Assembly: GCA_016169945.1 (NCBI GenBank) | Contig: JADLSH010000365.1 | Span: 1,546,501 to 1,610,500, forward strand | DNA from: Trachythela sp. YZ-2020 | Lineage: Eukaryota; Cnidaria; Anthozoa; Malacalcyonacea; Clavulariidae | Reading direction: 5' to 3' | Length of the DNA stretch: 64,000 nucleotides | Shown here: positions 21,226 through 31,742 of the stretch, piece by piece | Numbering within the stretch: the stretch's first letter is position 1 | How the letters are laid out: each line of letters opens with the position of its first letter | Translations under genes and position numbers: made by a program | The notes under the pieces: generated by a model | The model's input: the letters and a program-made list of their open reading frames with translations, nothing else | Databases searched by the model: none | What the model was told of the DNA's origin: nothing

Positions 21226-21519
21226 CAGGGGTTAAAAAATAGGCGTACAGACGTACAATTGTACGCCGAAAAATGCTTGGCGTACGTCAAGTATCTAAGG
21301 AAACGTACAATAACGTACACTTACTACAACTCCTTCGTATTAGCCTACAATTGCTTCAGACAATGAGCATTCTCTGGTCCGAGTTAGCGTCATCAATTCT
21401 CCACAAAGTCTTGCCAAAAATTTAACGTTGTTTAATTTAACAGTCAACTCCCGAGTAACAACATTTTGAAAACTGCGAGTGCATGCATACAGCATTTCTT
21501 TTTCATTTTTTAACCCCTG
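21226..21519. mobile_element. CAGGGG-ended MITE
   Basis: Termini CAGGGGTTAAAAAAT (21226) and ATTTTTTAACCCCTG (ending 21519). ACATA directly flanks both ends, a 5-bp match rather than a full 8-bp hAT duplication. The interior holds CGTACAATTGTACG palindromes and repeated GGCGTAC phrases. Confidence 0.78.
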
Positions 21520-21719
21520 ACATATTTAAAGTTAGGAGTCAGATACTTAGGGGGTTCTGGGGGCTTGTTCTTCCAGGAAAATTTTAAAAATTGAGGGTCG
21601 GAAATGCCATTTCCTGCACTTTCTGGGGGCCAAGTTTAAGAACTTGGACAGCAAAATGTTGCAAAGATTTGCACTTCATAATTAATAATATCATAGCTGG
21701 TAATTTTTGTTGTAAAGAT

Positions 21720-21835
21720 ATTACAAAAAACATACCTCTTTCTTTCATCAAAACAACGATTTTCAAGTGATAAAAACATGTTTGATGAAGCAGTTGAAAA
21801 GTTTTGGTCAGAGGCAAAGGGGGCCGGACCCTAGA
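21720..21835 (+). repeat. Dispersed repeat R1 copy
   Basis: TTTCTTTCATCAAAACAACG, TTTTCAAGTGATAAAAACAT and GGTCAGAGGCAAAGGGGG follow the R1 order. The minus-strand open frame 21584-21949 spans it and is not a gene. Confidence 0.7.
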
Positions 21836-22034
21836 AATGTTTTCTGGTATGTTTCTTTGCATGAATAGGTTAAGACCTATTAACCGGCAAGTAAAATCAC
21901 CTGGCGTTATACAGAGTAAAATACAAAAGTAGGGTGCATCTGGGTGCATTGCCAGCTAATGGGTTAAGATATGTTTCAGATGGAATACACCATATGTACA
22001 GATGTGTTAAATCATTGAACGTTAAACATGTTCG

Positions 22035-22146
22035 TTAACCCATTAACTGGCAGTACCCTACCACTAACAAGTAAAATTGTCTGGCGTTAGACAAAGTAAA
22101 ATATTAAAGTAGGGTGCATCTGGGCCCATTGCAAGCTAATGGTTAA
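22035..22146 (+). mobile_element. R3 MITE, complete copy
   Basis: Bounded by TTAACCCATTAACTGGCAGT and GCAAGCTAATGGTTAA with the central GTCTGGCGTTAGACAAAGTA. A single base has been lost in the right end. Confidence 0.8.
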
Positions 22147-22474
22147 TTAGTGAGCAATATATATCAGTTAATTTTACAAGGATACTTTGCATCAACATTG
22201 TGAAAAGATGTTGAGAATGAAATTGAAGACACAAAATTTAGCCAATAGATTGTTTACTGATTGCAAGAAAATTTGCTCCAGGAATTTAAACTGGAAACCA
22301 TTACTGGTTCCAAACAAGGAAATTCTATTTATTAATTGACATTCTAGGTAATTGACATACTGTGGAATCTGGCCAATGTTTAACTACATTAAACGTAAAA
22401 AAGCTGCAGACTGGGCCCAAAGGCCAAATCTGTCCTACCACAGCTCACTCTTGATATTTTTTGTTTTTAATTAG

Positions 22475-22610
22475 GATACATGTTCAGCGTGGATGCCGTA
22501 CATTGATGCCATATACAACTTCGGTTTGGATACAATGCAAGAAATATAATAGACCTTTCCATGAAATGAATTGTGGAGCAATCTATGCTGAAGAAAGGAG
22601 ACTTTATCAG
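22475..22610 (+). CDS. Open exon of an unrecognised gene (copy A of four)
   Basis: A TTTTTGTTTTTAATTAG acceptor ends at 22474 and a CTTTATCAG/GTTAGA donor follows 22610. The 136-bp exon has one base plus 45 open codons, reading IHVQRGCRTLMPYTTSVWIQ, then CKKYNRPFHEMNCGAIYAEE and RRLYQ. Three cysteines and many aromatic residues are visible; I do not recognise the domain. Three further copies downstream (27092, 27766, 29499) share the splice sites but are frameshifted. This copy is the only open one, so the parent gene or an older functional locus probably used this exon. Partner exons were not found in the window. Confidence 0.55.
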
Positions 22611-23430
22611 GTTAGAATATTGCTTGTGCATTAACTGGCAGTACCTTTCCACTGACTAGTAAAATCGTCCGGTGGATCTGGGTGCATTGCAAACTAATGA
22701 GTTAATTAGTGTACACTGGTATACCAGTTAATTCTACAAGAATACTCTACATTAATTAACATTGTGAATATATGTTGAGAATTGGGGACATGAAATTTAG
22801 CCAATAGATGTTTACAGATTGTAAGAAATTGCTCCAGGAATTTAACCTGGAAACCATTACTGGTTCCAAACAGGGCAATTATTGATTAAAATTGTAGCTG
22901 TGGAAGAGAATACAAAACTGCTCTATGCACTGTGCCTAGGTTGATAGGTTTGAATGATATTTGCTTATGCTTTTTCATCATATTTGTAAAACTTGATTCA
23001 TTTATCTACAATATGTATTGTTTGTAAGATTGAATAGTGTGTAGCATGAAAGCATTCAAGAACATCTGTGACTGTCAATCAATGATTTATCATTTAACTC
23101 ATTAACTGGCAGTGTTCTGACAAGTAAAATTGTCTGGTGTAAAATGTTAAAGTAGGGGGTTTATGGGTGCAATTGCCAGCTAATGAATTAATAGTATATT
23201 GCATATATAATGTAACTTCCCATTACCTTTTGTGGTTGTTGTGTGAGTATAAAGCAAGGACATGTCATCTGTATAGTTCATACTGTATACCTTGGCAGAG
23301 GTGACCAATCAGATTGTGTGAATTTGTGACCACTGCTGGACATGTTGTAAATTTCAATACAAACATAAGGTCTAAAATAAAGCCTTGGGGGTCAGAATTT
23401 TTAACAAATCACACATGTTCGCCCTATGTT

Positions 23431-23816
23431 CAGGGCCGTACTCAGAAAATTTTCCAGGGGGGGTGTAGGGTCGTTTCTACCGACTGCCAAACAAACTTGT
23501 ACCGACTACTTTTAAGTTTGGTTCTCATAAATATTTGCTTTTTTTCTGTCAACGGTGGGGGGTGAGGTTAAAAAATTTTTCCCGGACAACAAACGTTGTT
23601 ATATCACTATTTAACCAATAAATACGACTGTTCCCACAAAAAAATTTCCTTTTTATATTCTTTCTGCCGAGTGCCGACTAAATCGAGTAATTCTGTTTTG
23701 TGCCAACTTGTACTGTTTTGTGCCGACTCAAATCTCGTTTATGCCGACTAAATCTCAAAATACAGTTTGTGGGGGGGTGTGACACCCCCCCAAACCCCCC
23801 CGTAGATACGGCCCTG
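23431..23816. mobile_element. hAT-like non-autonomous element with empty site in the window
   Basis: Ends CAGGGCCGTACTCAG and CGTAGATACGGCCCTG; 8-bp duplication CCTATGTT on both sides (23423-23430 and 23817-23824). The sister segment at about 28888-28905 reads GTTCGCCCTATGTTTTCTG without the element. The interior is C/G-tract rich and repeats GCCGACTAAATC-like phrases; no transposase. Confidence 0.93.
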
Positions 23817-24814
23817 CCTATGTTTTCTGAAATATGACTTATATTGTGTGAATTCTAGTCATCAGATAAAGTAGTTAGAAATGGTGTTGGTATGCCATCT
23901 CAAATTATAATCGCATAATAACTAGTGCTGTGCACCGGAGTTCGGCCGGAGCTCCGGCGTTTTTTGTCTGCCGGAGCCGGAGTTTGCTGTGCTTTCTCTC
24001 AGCTCCGGCTGGAGAGTCAGAATGACTTTGATTCTTTGAATTTGTTGAAAGTACATTAAATCTGAAGTCGTATCTGTTGTCTCAAACGGCAACATTGCAA
24101 CAAGTCATTATTGCATGCGTCTGTGATCTTATCACAGGAAAGTTGTAATACAATCGCAAGCTTGTATGTCTTGTATAAATTATGAAATATCTATTTTTAA
24201 ACGAATCAGTATCAACTTTTTGATACTGACAGATTATTGCATTGCGTGCGAACGATTTACGATTGCTCTGTTGAGAACATTGGCATTCAGGCATTGCACA
24301 CTGTCAAAATCATTCATTAAAATCAAGGCTGGTTTTCATAGTGGCATAGATATTTTTTGCTTGGTGCTTTGAAAAAACCTGTCCAGATCCATCGACGAAA
24401 AATTAAATACTCGCAGTGATAAGTGTGTATAGGCTTGCCACAAACATTAAATATAGTATTCTATGTCGCATGAAGCACGGTATTGGTTGCACAAGACAAG
24501 AAGCAGTCGCTTAAACTCACAAACGCAAAGTCAATGCGGTTAAAACTTTTTATAATTAAAATTGTTGACAATTGCAAACGCAGCGTCGTATAGCGTCTGA
24601 TAAAATTCTCAGGCTGACAATCATAAATTAGAACGCGCTCTCGCGCCATGCAGGCGACAGCTATGACGACAGTCATAAGTGTTAAAATCAAAAACAAAGA
24701 TAGTGCTTCCACTTTGCAATTGGAAATTTCCATTAAATTTCGAATTTTCACGAATTTGCCGGAGCTGGAAGTTTTCTGCCGGAGCCGGAGTTTTTTTTCC
24801 CGGAGCCGGTGTCA

Positions 24815-26744
24815 AGCGAAATCTCTGACCTCTGCGAAATCTCTGACCTCGCGTGACTGGTCAGAGATTTCGCGCGTCTGGACGCGAAATCTCTGACCTC
24901 CGCGAAATTTCTGACTCGACCGAATAATAGTATTTTATATTTATAAATAATATTAAAGGTCTTTATAAAAGTATTTCGAAACTGGATTCAATTTGATATC
25001 GTTATCGAAGAATAAATGCTTAAAACCTGAAGTTATTTAGGGCATAAACTACAGTAAAAGTCTTCGGCATTTAATATATTTTAGCAATGGCGCACTGGTG
25101 ACTGGACAGAGCTCAGAAATATTTTTATATAATTTATTTCACATTCTGAAAGATTCCCGTGGGTTTATTACTTCATTCTTAACACAAATCCACGGTAAGA
25201 AACGTTAATTTCTAGCTTTGGTATAGTAAATATAGGAAACTTTAAATATAGGACTTTAGAATGCCTTTTTAGCAAATTTATGTTTGAAATTGCAAATATG
25301 TTTCTGTCAGTATCAAGTATGGTCACCTATATGACAGGTCATGTGTGCACTGCCACATTAATATGTGACACTATACCTAAATAACCCTATATCATTGTCC
25401 ACAACTCCACATAGGTTTGTCGATATGTGTGGACAACATGTGTTGGTGCATGTACATGCTCTATATCCAGTTATCGACCAACAGAACCTTGGCTTGTACC
25501 CTGTTATCGACAACTTTTGACTCATAAGTCATAAAAATGATATACTGAGATATTAAAGTCCCGTAACAGATGGGAAAATACCAAATGCTTGTCTTCACCC
25601 TTGTCTCATTAATATTGTTCTTTGGTAACACACAGAACACCAGGTTGTCTGACAACAACAATCAAGTGATATGCTATTCAGGGCATTTATGATACAGTAC
25701 TATGCGGTGCCATGACCTAGTGAGCCATGTCCATTGCCACACTGAAGGAAAAGGGCATGCTGTCCTACAGCCATGGCACTATTTTCTTAGCCATGGTATT
25801 ATGAGAAATTAGTAATTAAATATCACCACATTAAGCCTTGAGTTGGGTTGGGCCTGGCATCACCCTACAGTTTTGCAACTTTCACAAACCTCCATTGGCT
25901 TACAGGGGGATTATAACTCTAATTTCCCAACATTTGATGGTATTTATTAATACTTTAAAAATAACAAAGAAGACAAAGCCAATTCAGTTCATTAAATAAA
26001 TATTTAACCTCATTATTTTCTTAATTTCTTGCAACATTTACATAATTATTTACATATATTTACAGTTGCAAAGTCTACACCAATGCAGTTTGCATGGAAA
26101 AATTGACCACATCGGTCACAACCCAGCCAGTCATCCCCATCATCTTTCCTGCAGATTTTGCTGACACCTGCATTTCGTCCACTATAACAAAAAAATTACA
26201 TTATTTGACTATGCTGCACCCTACCCCCAAGGTTAATTTTGCTCAAATTTTCTAAGTGTGCAGGCATCTGGCGTCCTGACTTCAGGAACTCGAGAACATC
26301 TTGCAAAGAAACCTATTTTTATGACATACCAAGAACATTTTTTAATAAACTAACCATGTTAACACTGCTGGTAAATGATCTTTCTCCTTGGCATTCAAAA
26401 TACGAAAGAAAATAAAATGCAAAGTGTCCTGACTGTCATCTGTTCGACACAACTGATATATAAATACCAACAATCTCATCGCTATAAAATTCAAAGTTCT
26501 ACATACCTTGTGTTTATTCATCTTTGTTGTAGGCTTTGTCGATGCAATGTTGACACAGGCAGTATCAGTCTCGGTTGTAAAATTAGCATTTAACGACGAT
26601 TAAACTTGTAAAGAAAGCTTTTAAGACGCACGCTTCTCTGTAGCTTGAACACTTGCGAAATTTATGAGCAAAAATCAATCATGCATATCTTTGCGCATGA
26701 GCAGAAATACAAAAGTCAGAGATTTTGCAGGTCAGAGATTTCGC
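24815..26744. mobile_element. Nested element with GCGAAATCTCTGACC ends and a PHD-like exon
   Basis: The left end carries GCGAAATCTCTGACCTC in four direct copies and one inverted copy (24816-24920). The right end carries two inverted copies (26714-26744). GTCA directly abuts both ends, a possible 4-bp target duplication. It is inserted in the GGAGCCGG-rich part of the outer element. A minus-strand exon resembling a PHD finger lies at 26046-26181. The superfamily is not identified. Confidence 0.6.
26046..26181 (-). CDS. Last exon with partial PHD-type zinc finger (transposon-encoded?)
   Basis: On the minus strand an ATTTTTTTGTTATAG acceptor precedes one base plus 44 codons and a stop at 26046-26048. 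It reads SKICRKDDGDDWLGCDRC, then GQFFHANCIGVDFATVNICK. The spacing C-x10-C-x2-C-x4-H-x2-C with DDWLGCDRC and FFHANC is typical of the middle of a C4HC3 PHD finger (W-I-x-C-D-x-C..W-F-H-x-x-C), which usually reads histone tail methylation. The first cysteine of the pair is not seen here and the last C-x2-C is absent because the frame stops. It sits inside a DNA element, and several eukaryotic transposon families encode PHD fingers. A possible upstream exon is near 26229-26311, but its frame does not join cleanly. Confidence 0.55.
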
Positions 26745-27091
26745 GTCACACCTGAGTTTTTTTGGCCGGAGCCGGAGCCGGAGGTGAAAAACCGGAGTTT
26801 GCCCAGCACTAATAATAACAAGGCGTCTTTCCATAGACAAATGACAGATTAAACAAATTTTACTCCTTACTTGAAGAGAAATTCTTTCACATTAACATGC
26901 AAGACCTTCCGTTGACAAGTAAAATCATCTGGAGATCGACAGAGTACGGGGTGTGTTTGGGCACATGGCAGCTCAATGGGTTAATTAAATGTTTAAATTA
27001 CCCTCTCGCCCAATTCTTTCAATTGGTACAAATCTTTTAAAGCTACCTTGAATAACGTATTAAAACTTGCTATTCTTTTGCTTTTAATTAG

Positions 27092-27229
27092 GATAGTTAC
27101 ATGTGTGCCATGAATGCCATACATTGATGCCATATACAACTTCAGTTTGGATACAATGCAAGAAATATAATAGACCTTTTATTGGAATGAACTGTGAAAT
27201 TCTATGCTGAAGAAAGGAGACCTTGTCAG
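27092..27229 (+). pseudogene. Exon copy B1 (frameshifted)
   Basis: Same acceptor (CTTTTAATTAG) and donor (TTGTCAG/GTTAGA) as the open exon at 22475. It is 138 bp long, with an altered start (GATAGTTACATGTGTGCC) and loss of the GGAGCAAT phrase, so the last third is out of frame. Confidence 0.7.
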
Positions 27230-27765
27230 GTTAGAATATTGCTTGTGCTTTAACCCATTAACTGGCAGTAACAGGCTACCACTGATGAGTGAAATCTTCT
27301 GGTATTTGACAAAGTCAAATTGTCTGGCCTCTGTATGCCTTTGAGTGTATGATATAGCTTCTCAAACAAACCAGTATTTAAAGGGAATTCAGTTTGAGAA
27401 TTATATTGCATGAATTCTAGTCATTAGATAATTAAAAGTAGTTAGAATATATGGTGTGGTATATATTTGGTGTGGGAAATGGTATGCCATCTCAAATTAT
27501 AATCACATAATAACAGGGCGTCTTTCCATAAACAAATTGACAGATTAAACAAATTTTACTCCTTACTTGGAGAGAAATTCTTGCACATTAACGCCATTAA
27601 CATGCAAGACCTTCCCTTGACAAGTAAAATCATCTGCGTGAGACAGAATACAGGTTCATTAAATGGTTAAATTACCCCCTCGCCCAATTCTCTCAATTGG
27701 TATAAATCTTTTAAGCTAACCTTGCATAACGTATTAAAACTTGCTATTCTTTTGCTTTTAATTAG

Positions 27766-27899
27766 GATACATGTTCGCCATGAATGCCGTACATTGATGC
27801 CATATACAACTTCAGTTTGGATGCAATGCAAGAAATATAATAGACCTTTTCTTGGAATGAACTGTGAAATTCTATGCTGAAGAAAGGAGACCTTGTCAG
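27766..27899 (+). pseudogene. Exon copy B2 (frameshifted)
   Basis: 134 bp, two bases shorter than the open copy; the frame ends at TGC-TGA near the 3' end. Splice signals are retained. Reads IHVRHECRTLMPYTTSVW up to the lesion. Confidence 0.75.
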
Positions 27900-28517
27900 G
27901 TTAGAATATTGTTTGTGCTTTAACCCATTAACTGGCAGTACCTTACCACTGACAAGTGAAATCGTCTGGTATTTGACAAAATAAAATCGTCTGGACTCTA
28001 TGCATTTGAGCTGAATTTCCATAACATGTTTCATGAAAGAAAAGGTTTTTGACCACTTCCAGCATATTTGGAATGGTTTGAAGCAAATTATTTTCAAAAA
28101 TAGTGGAAACCAAAGGGGGGACCTTAACCAATTAACTGGCAGTACCCTACCACTGACTAGTAAAATCGTCCAGCAGATCTGGGTGCATTGCAAGCCAATG
28201 AGTTAATTAGTGCACACTATATACCAGTTAATCTTACAAGAATACTTTACATTAATTAACATTGTGAATATATGTTGAGAATTGGGGACATGAAATTTAG
28301 CCAATAGATGTTTACAGATTGTAAGAAATTGCTCCAGGAATTTAACCTGGAAACCATTACTGGTTCCAAACAGGGCAATTATTGATTAAAATTGTAGCTG
28401 TGGAAGAGAATACAAAACTTGATTCATTTATCTACAATATGTATTGTTTGTAAGATTGAATAGTGTGTAGCATGAAAGCATTCAGGAACATCTGACTGTC
28501 AATCAATGATTTATCAT

Positions 28518-28620
28518 TTAACCCATTAACTGGCAGTATTCTGCCACTGACGAGTAAAATTGTCTGGTGTAAAATGCTAAAGTAGGGGACATATGGGTGC
28601 ATTGCCAGCTAATGAATTAA
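28518..28620 (+). mobile_element. R3 MITE, complete copy
   Basis: Bounded by TTAACCCATTAACTGGCAGT and TTGCCAGCTAATGAATTAA. It has an orthologous position to the copy at 23093-23193 in the sister segment, so this insertion predates the segmental duplication. Confidence 0.8.
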
Positions 28621-28916
28621 TAGTATATTGCATAATTATATAATGTAACTTCCCATTACCTTTTGTGGTTGTTGTGTGAGTATAAAGCAAGGACATGTCA
28701 TCTGTTTAGTTCATACTGTATACCTTGGCAGAGATGACCAATCAGAGCATTTGTTTACATTTTGGCTCTGAACCAATCAGATTATGTGAATTTGTGACCA
28801 CTGCTGGACATGTTGTAAATTTCAATACAAACATAGGTCTCGTATAATGCCTTGGGGCTCAGAATTTTTAACAAATCACACATGTTCGCCCTATGTTTTC
28901 TGAAATATGACGTAAT

Positions 28917-29059
28917 ATATCATACACGAGAAGGAGTTTATTATGGTGATTTGAAACACCGAAAAGTGTGTTGAAAAACAAGGCGGTAGCCAAGTTTTTT
29001 AATATACTTTGAGGTGTTTTTAAATCACTATATAATAAACGACTTCGAGTGTATGATAT
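28917..29059. mobile_element. Foldback MITE in segment 2
   Basis: Arms TATCATACACGAG..GTTTATTATGGTGATTTGAA and the inverted TTTAAATCACTATATAATAA..GAGTGTATGATA. The right end is also present in the sister copy near 27350 (GTGTATGATATAGCTTCTC), while the 23817 copy lacks it. Confidence 0.65.
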
Positions 29060-29498
29060 AGCTTCTCAAACAAACCAGTATTTAATTAAAGAGAAATTCA
29101 GTTTGAGAATTATATTGCATGAATTCTAGTCATTAGAATAAAGTAGTTAGAATATATGGTGTGGCATATATTTGGTGTGGGAAATGGTATGCCATCTCAA
29201 ATTATGATCACATAATAACAAGGCATCTTTCCATAAACAAATTGACAGATTAAACAAATTTTACTCCTTACTTGGACAGAAATTCTTGCACATTAATCCA
29301 TTAACATGCAAGACCTTCCCTTGACAAGTAAAATCATCTGGAGTTAGACAGAGTACAGGGTGTGTTTGGGCACATGGCAGCTCAATGGGTTCATTAAATG
29401 GTTAAATTACCCCCTTGCCCAATTCCCTCAATTGGTATAAATCGTTTAAAGCTAACCTCGAATAACGTATTAAAACTTGATATTCTTCTTTTAATTAG

Positions 29499-29632
29499 GA
29501 CACATGTTCGCCATGAATGCCGTACATTGATGCCATATACAACTTCAGTTTGGATACAATGCAAGAAATATAATAGACCTTTTCTTGGAATGAACTGTGA
29601 AATTCTATGCTGAAGAAAGGAGACCTTGTCAG
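29499..29632 (+). pseudogene. Exon copy B3 (frameshifted)
   Basis: 134 bp with the same two-base deficit as copy B2 and a TTTAATTAG acceptor. Copies B2 and B3 share this lesion, so they descend from an already broken exon. Confidence 0.75.
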
Positions 29633-29719
29633 GTTAGAATATTGCTTGTGCTTTAACTGGCAGTAACAGGCTACCACTGATGAGTGAAATCGTCCGGTAT
29701 TTGACAAAATAAAATTGTG

Positions 29720-29937
29720 TGGCCTCTCTCTTCAGATTGTGTGAATTTGTGACCGCCAGTGGTGGATTTATAGGGGGGGGTGCAAAAAATATATATAGAC
29801 CCACTTTCATAATTCAGATGAGTTTAAATATTATTTTATGTGCATCTTAATAAGCCTCATTGACCTTGTTCAGGTTAATAAATTCTATTCAATTCCAGTC
29901 ACAGAAACGAGGCCGATAAGGCTTATTAAAGGTACAT
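29720..29937. other. No gene recognised
   Basis: A G-tract (TAGGGGGGGGTG) at about 29772 and inverted AATAAGCCT/AGGCTTATT phrases (29850 and 29927). Junction sequence between the segmental duplication and the SINE cluster. Confidence 0.3.
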
Positions 29938-30110
29938 TTATTAGACCTAACCAGGAACAGCTACGAAAAATGCAACTATAGGTCCCTGGCAGGAATTGAA
30001 CCTGGGATTCCGGTGCAGCGCTCTAACCAACTGAACTACAGAGTCCAGTTGTCGAGCTCTAACCACAAGTTCATGTATATATACTAGGGTACTGCCATGT
30101 TAAGTTGTGG
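29938..30110 (-). mobile_element. SINE family A with tRNA-like head
   Basis: Minus strand: CTCTGTAGTTCAGTTGGTTA (A box TAGTTCAGTTGG), then CAGGTTCAATTCCTGCC (B box), then the GCAACTGTTCCTGGTTAGG-like joint. The tRNA-like part occupies about 29990-30055. This is the cleanest head copy in the window. Confidence 0.78.
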
Positions 30111-30114
30111 GTAA

Positions 30115-30325
30115 ATTATCTACATTTTGTTGGCATCTCACTCAATTGAATAATAATTGAAGGTTTTGTAGATGGAAAATTATTGAGTGAAAATTATATA
30201 CATTTATTAGACCTAACCAGGAGCTGTTCCTGGTTAGGTCTAATAAATGTATATAATTTACACTGAATAATTTTCCATCTACAAAACCCTTCAATTATTA
30301 ATTCAATCTAGTGAGATGCCACCAA
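30115..30325. repeat. Palindromic pair of SINE A tails
   Basis: The tail block (CATCTCACTCAATTGAATAA .. CCTAACCAGGAG) is followed directly by its inverted copy (TTCCTGGTTAGGTC .. TAGTGAGATGCC), centred near 30216. Arms are about 95-100 bp, so the pair can fold into a near-complete hairpin. Confidence 0.85.
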
Positions 30326-30377
30326 AATATGTTACTACTAGTCAGTAGTGTGTATGTGGTTTTCGACCCCCTTTTTT

Positions 30378-31264
30378 GAGAGTGTTGCTAATTGAATATT
30401 CAGTAAGTGAGGGTGGCACTGAAGGTGGTCATTAGCATATGAGGGTAGCGTGTTACGCAACTACATTAACATAAACATCATTAATTATACAACTCGGTCC
30501 TACTCCCTTTGGGATATGGCGCATCATTACACTGACCCTTTTAAAGTAAAAAAAATCTAGTCATAAAGCGTCGCGCTACCGATTTACACTACAATAGAGT
30601 AGCGCTACTTGGTAGCGCTACCAAATAGAACCGAGCTCTAAGATGTAAGGATAGGCCAGAGCCAAGCTTAGTATATATCTCCGAGCCTAGTATATATAGA
30701 CACCTCCGAGCCGACCTTATCTTCCTTATCTTTCTTGTCTTTATTTTCCTTAATATCTTTATTTTCCTTATTATCTTATCTTTATCTTCCTAGTTCTATG
30801 ACTATAGACATAGACTATAGTCATAGACTATAGTCATAGACATAGACTATAGTCATAGGATTATAGACTGTAGTCATAGACTAGGAAGATAAAGATAAGG
30901 AAGATAAAGATATAAGGAAAATAAAGATATAAGGAAAATGAAGACAAGGAAGATAAGGAAGATAGGTCGGCTCGGAGATATATACTAAGCTCGGCTCGGA
31001 CCTATCCTTACATCTTAGAGCTTGGCTCAGGCCTATCCTTACATCTTAGAGTTCGGTTCGAAGCTAAGCTCGCTCTATATGGAGGTTGGCTCGCTCGATA
31101 TGACGCTAACAGACCGAGTTGTATAATTAATTATGTTTATGTTATTGATGAGTTGCGGGCGCCTTTTTTTATGTTAATTACGTAACAAGCCACCCTCATA
31201 TGCTAATGCCCAAGTGCCACCCCGTGCCACCCTCACTTATTGAATATTCAATTAGCACACTCTC
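30378..31264. mobile_element. 887-bp foldback element
   Basis: The outer arms start GAGAGTGT(T)GCTAATTGAATA and pair over more than 120 bp, through AGTGAGGGTGGCAC, TTAGCATATGAGGGT and TAATTATACAACTCGGT. Inside, CTATCCTTACATCTTAGAGC, GGCTCGGAG and AAGGAAAATAAAGATA are themselves present in both orientations. The centre is a run of GACTATAGTCATA palindromes (30795-30880). Nearly the whole element can pair with itself. No reading frame; resembles Foldback-type elements in form only. Confidence 0.85.
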
Positions 31265-31544
31265 GCATTATCATTGTGCCCGGGGGGAACACCGTAGTTC
31301 AAGTCGAAAGAAGTGGACCACGAGCTTTCGAGTAGAAGTCGATCTCGTTCGGACGACAGAGACAGGCGCGAAAGGAGTCATACATATAATACATACATAT
31401 ACATATATATATTATTCAGCTCACTCCCCGTCGGGGCTTTCCAGTGACCAATTACATCAAGTATTTCGCTTACCTATAATTACGTACTTAGCCTACACGA
31501 TATATTTTTACAACAATTGTGATATTACTTTCCTAATCTATATA
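31265..31544. other. Unassigned; ACATAT microsatellite
   Basis: ATACATACATATACATATAT occurs at 31385-31418. The 31200-31550 open frame overlaps the foldback end and this microsatellite, so I do not treat it as a gene. Confidence 0.35.
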
Positions 31545-31742
31545 TCCTAACCCACCCAGTCAGCTTTTTACCCACGACTTTCGGCAGAGCGTTGACTTAC
31601 TCTGTTCACATGAGTAGGGCCCAGCGAGAATCGAACCCACAACTCAGAGGTGAAAGGCGCTTGCTCTGACGACTGCGTCTCGACGTAGTTGAGACTTATT
31701 ATCGGTCGCTTTCCCGCCACGCTGGCTAAGCGGCCACGAAGC
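31545..31742 (-). mobile_element. tRNA-like SINE body joined to an 18S fragment
   Basis: Minus strand: GTCGTCAGAGCAAGCGCC and, about 30 bp later, GTGGGTTCGATTCTCGCTGG, which are spaced like A and B boxes. The body then reads CAACGCTCTGCCGAAAGTCG and TGGGTGGGTTAGGATATA. That body resembles SINE bodies I know from cnidarians. Upstream, on the same strand, it runs into the 18S rRNA fragment with no A-rich junction. Confidence 0.55.

Larger units (their letters stand above)
23923..26811. mobile_element. hAT-like element, 2.9 kb including a nested element
   Basis: Starts TAGTGCTGTGCACCGGAGTT and ends CCGGAGTTTGCCCAGCACTA. ATAATAAC flanks both ends (23915-23922 and 26812-26819), and the sister copies near 27510 and 29205 carry CATAATAACA without insertion. 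Clusters of GGAGCCGGAG and GGAGCTCCGG lie near both ends. A second element (24815-26744) accounts for most of the length, leaving roughly 960 bp of the outer element, which encodes no recognisable transposase. Confidence 0.9.
22475..29632 (+). repeat. Tandem segmental duplication carrying the 22475 exon
   Basis: Blocks repeat in the same order: exon, GTTAGAATATTGCTTGTGC, R3 copies, GTTCGCCCTATGTTTTCTG, CAAATTATAATC.CATAATAAC, TTTCCATA.ACAAATTGACAG, then the next exon. Unit 1 runs from 22475 to 27091 and is enlarged by two insertions (23431-23816 and 23923-26811); a short unit runs 27092-27765; unit 2 runs 27766-29498. Sister copies provide uninterrupted versions of both insertion sites. Confidence 0.85.

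Noticed and set aside
24082..25661. Several 60-96 residue frames in the 2.9-kb hAT-like element as a transposase
   Set aside because: No hAT dimerisation motif or catalytic pattern is visible and the frames are short and scattered.
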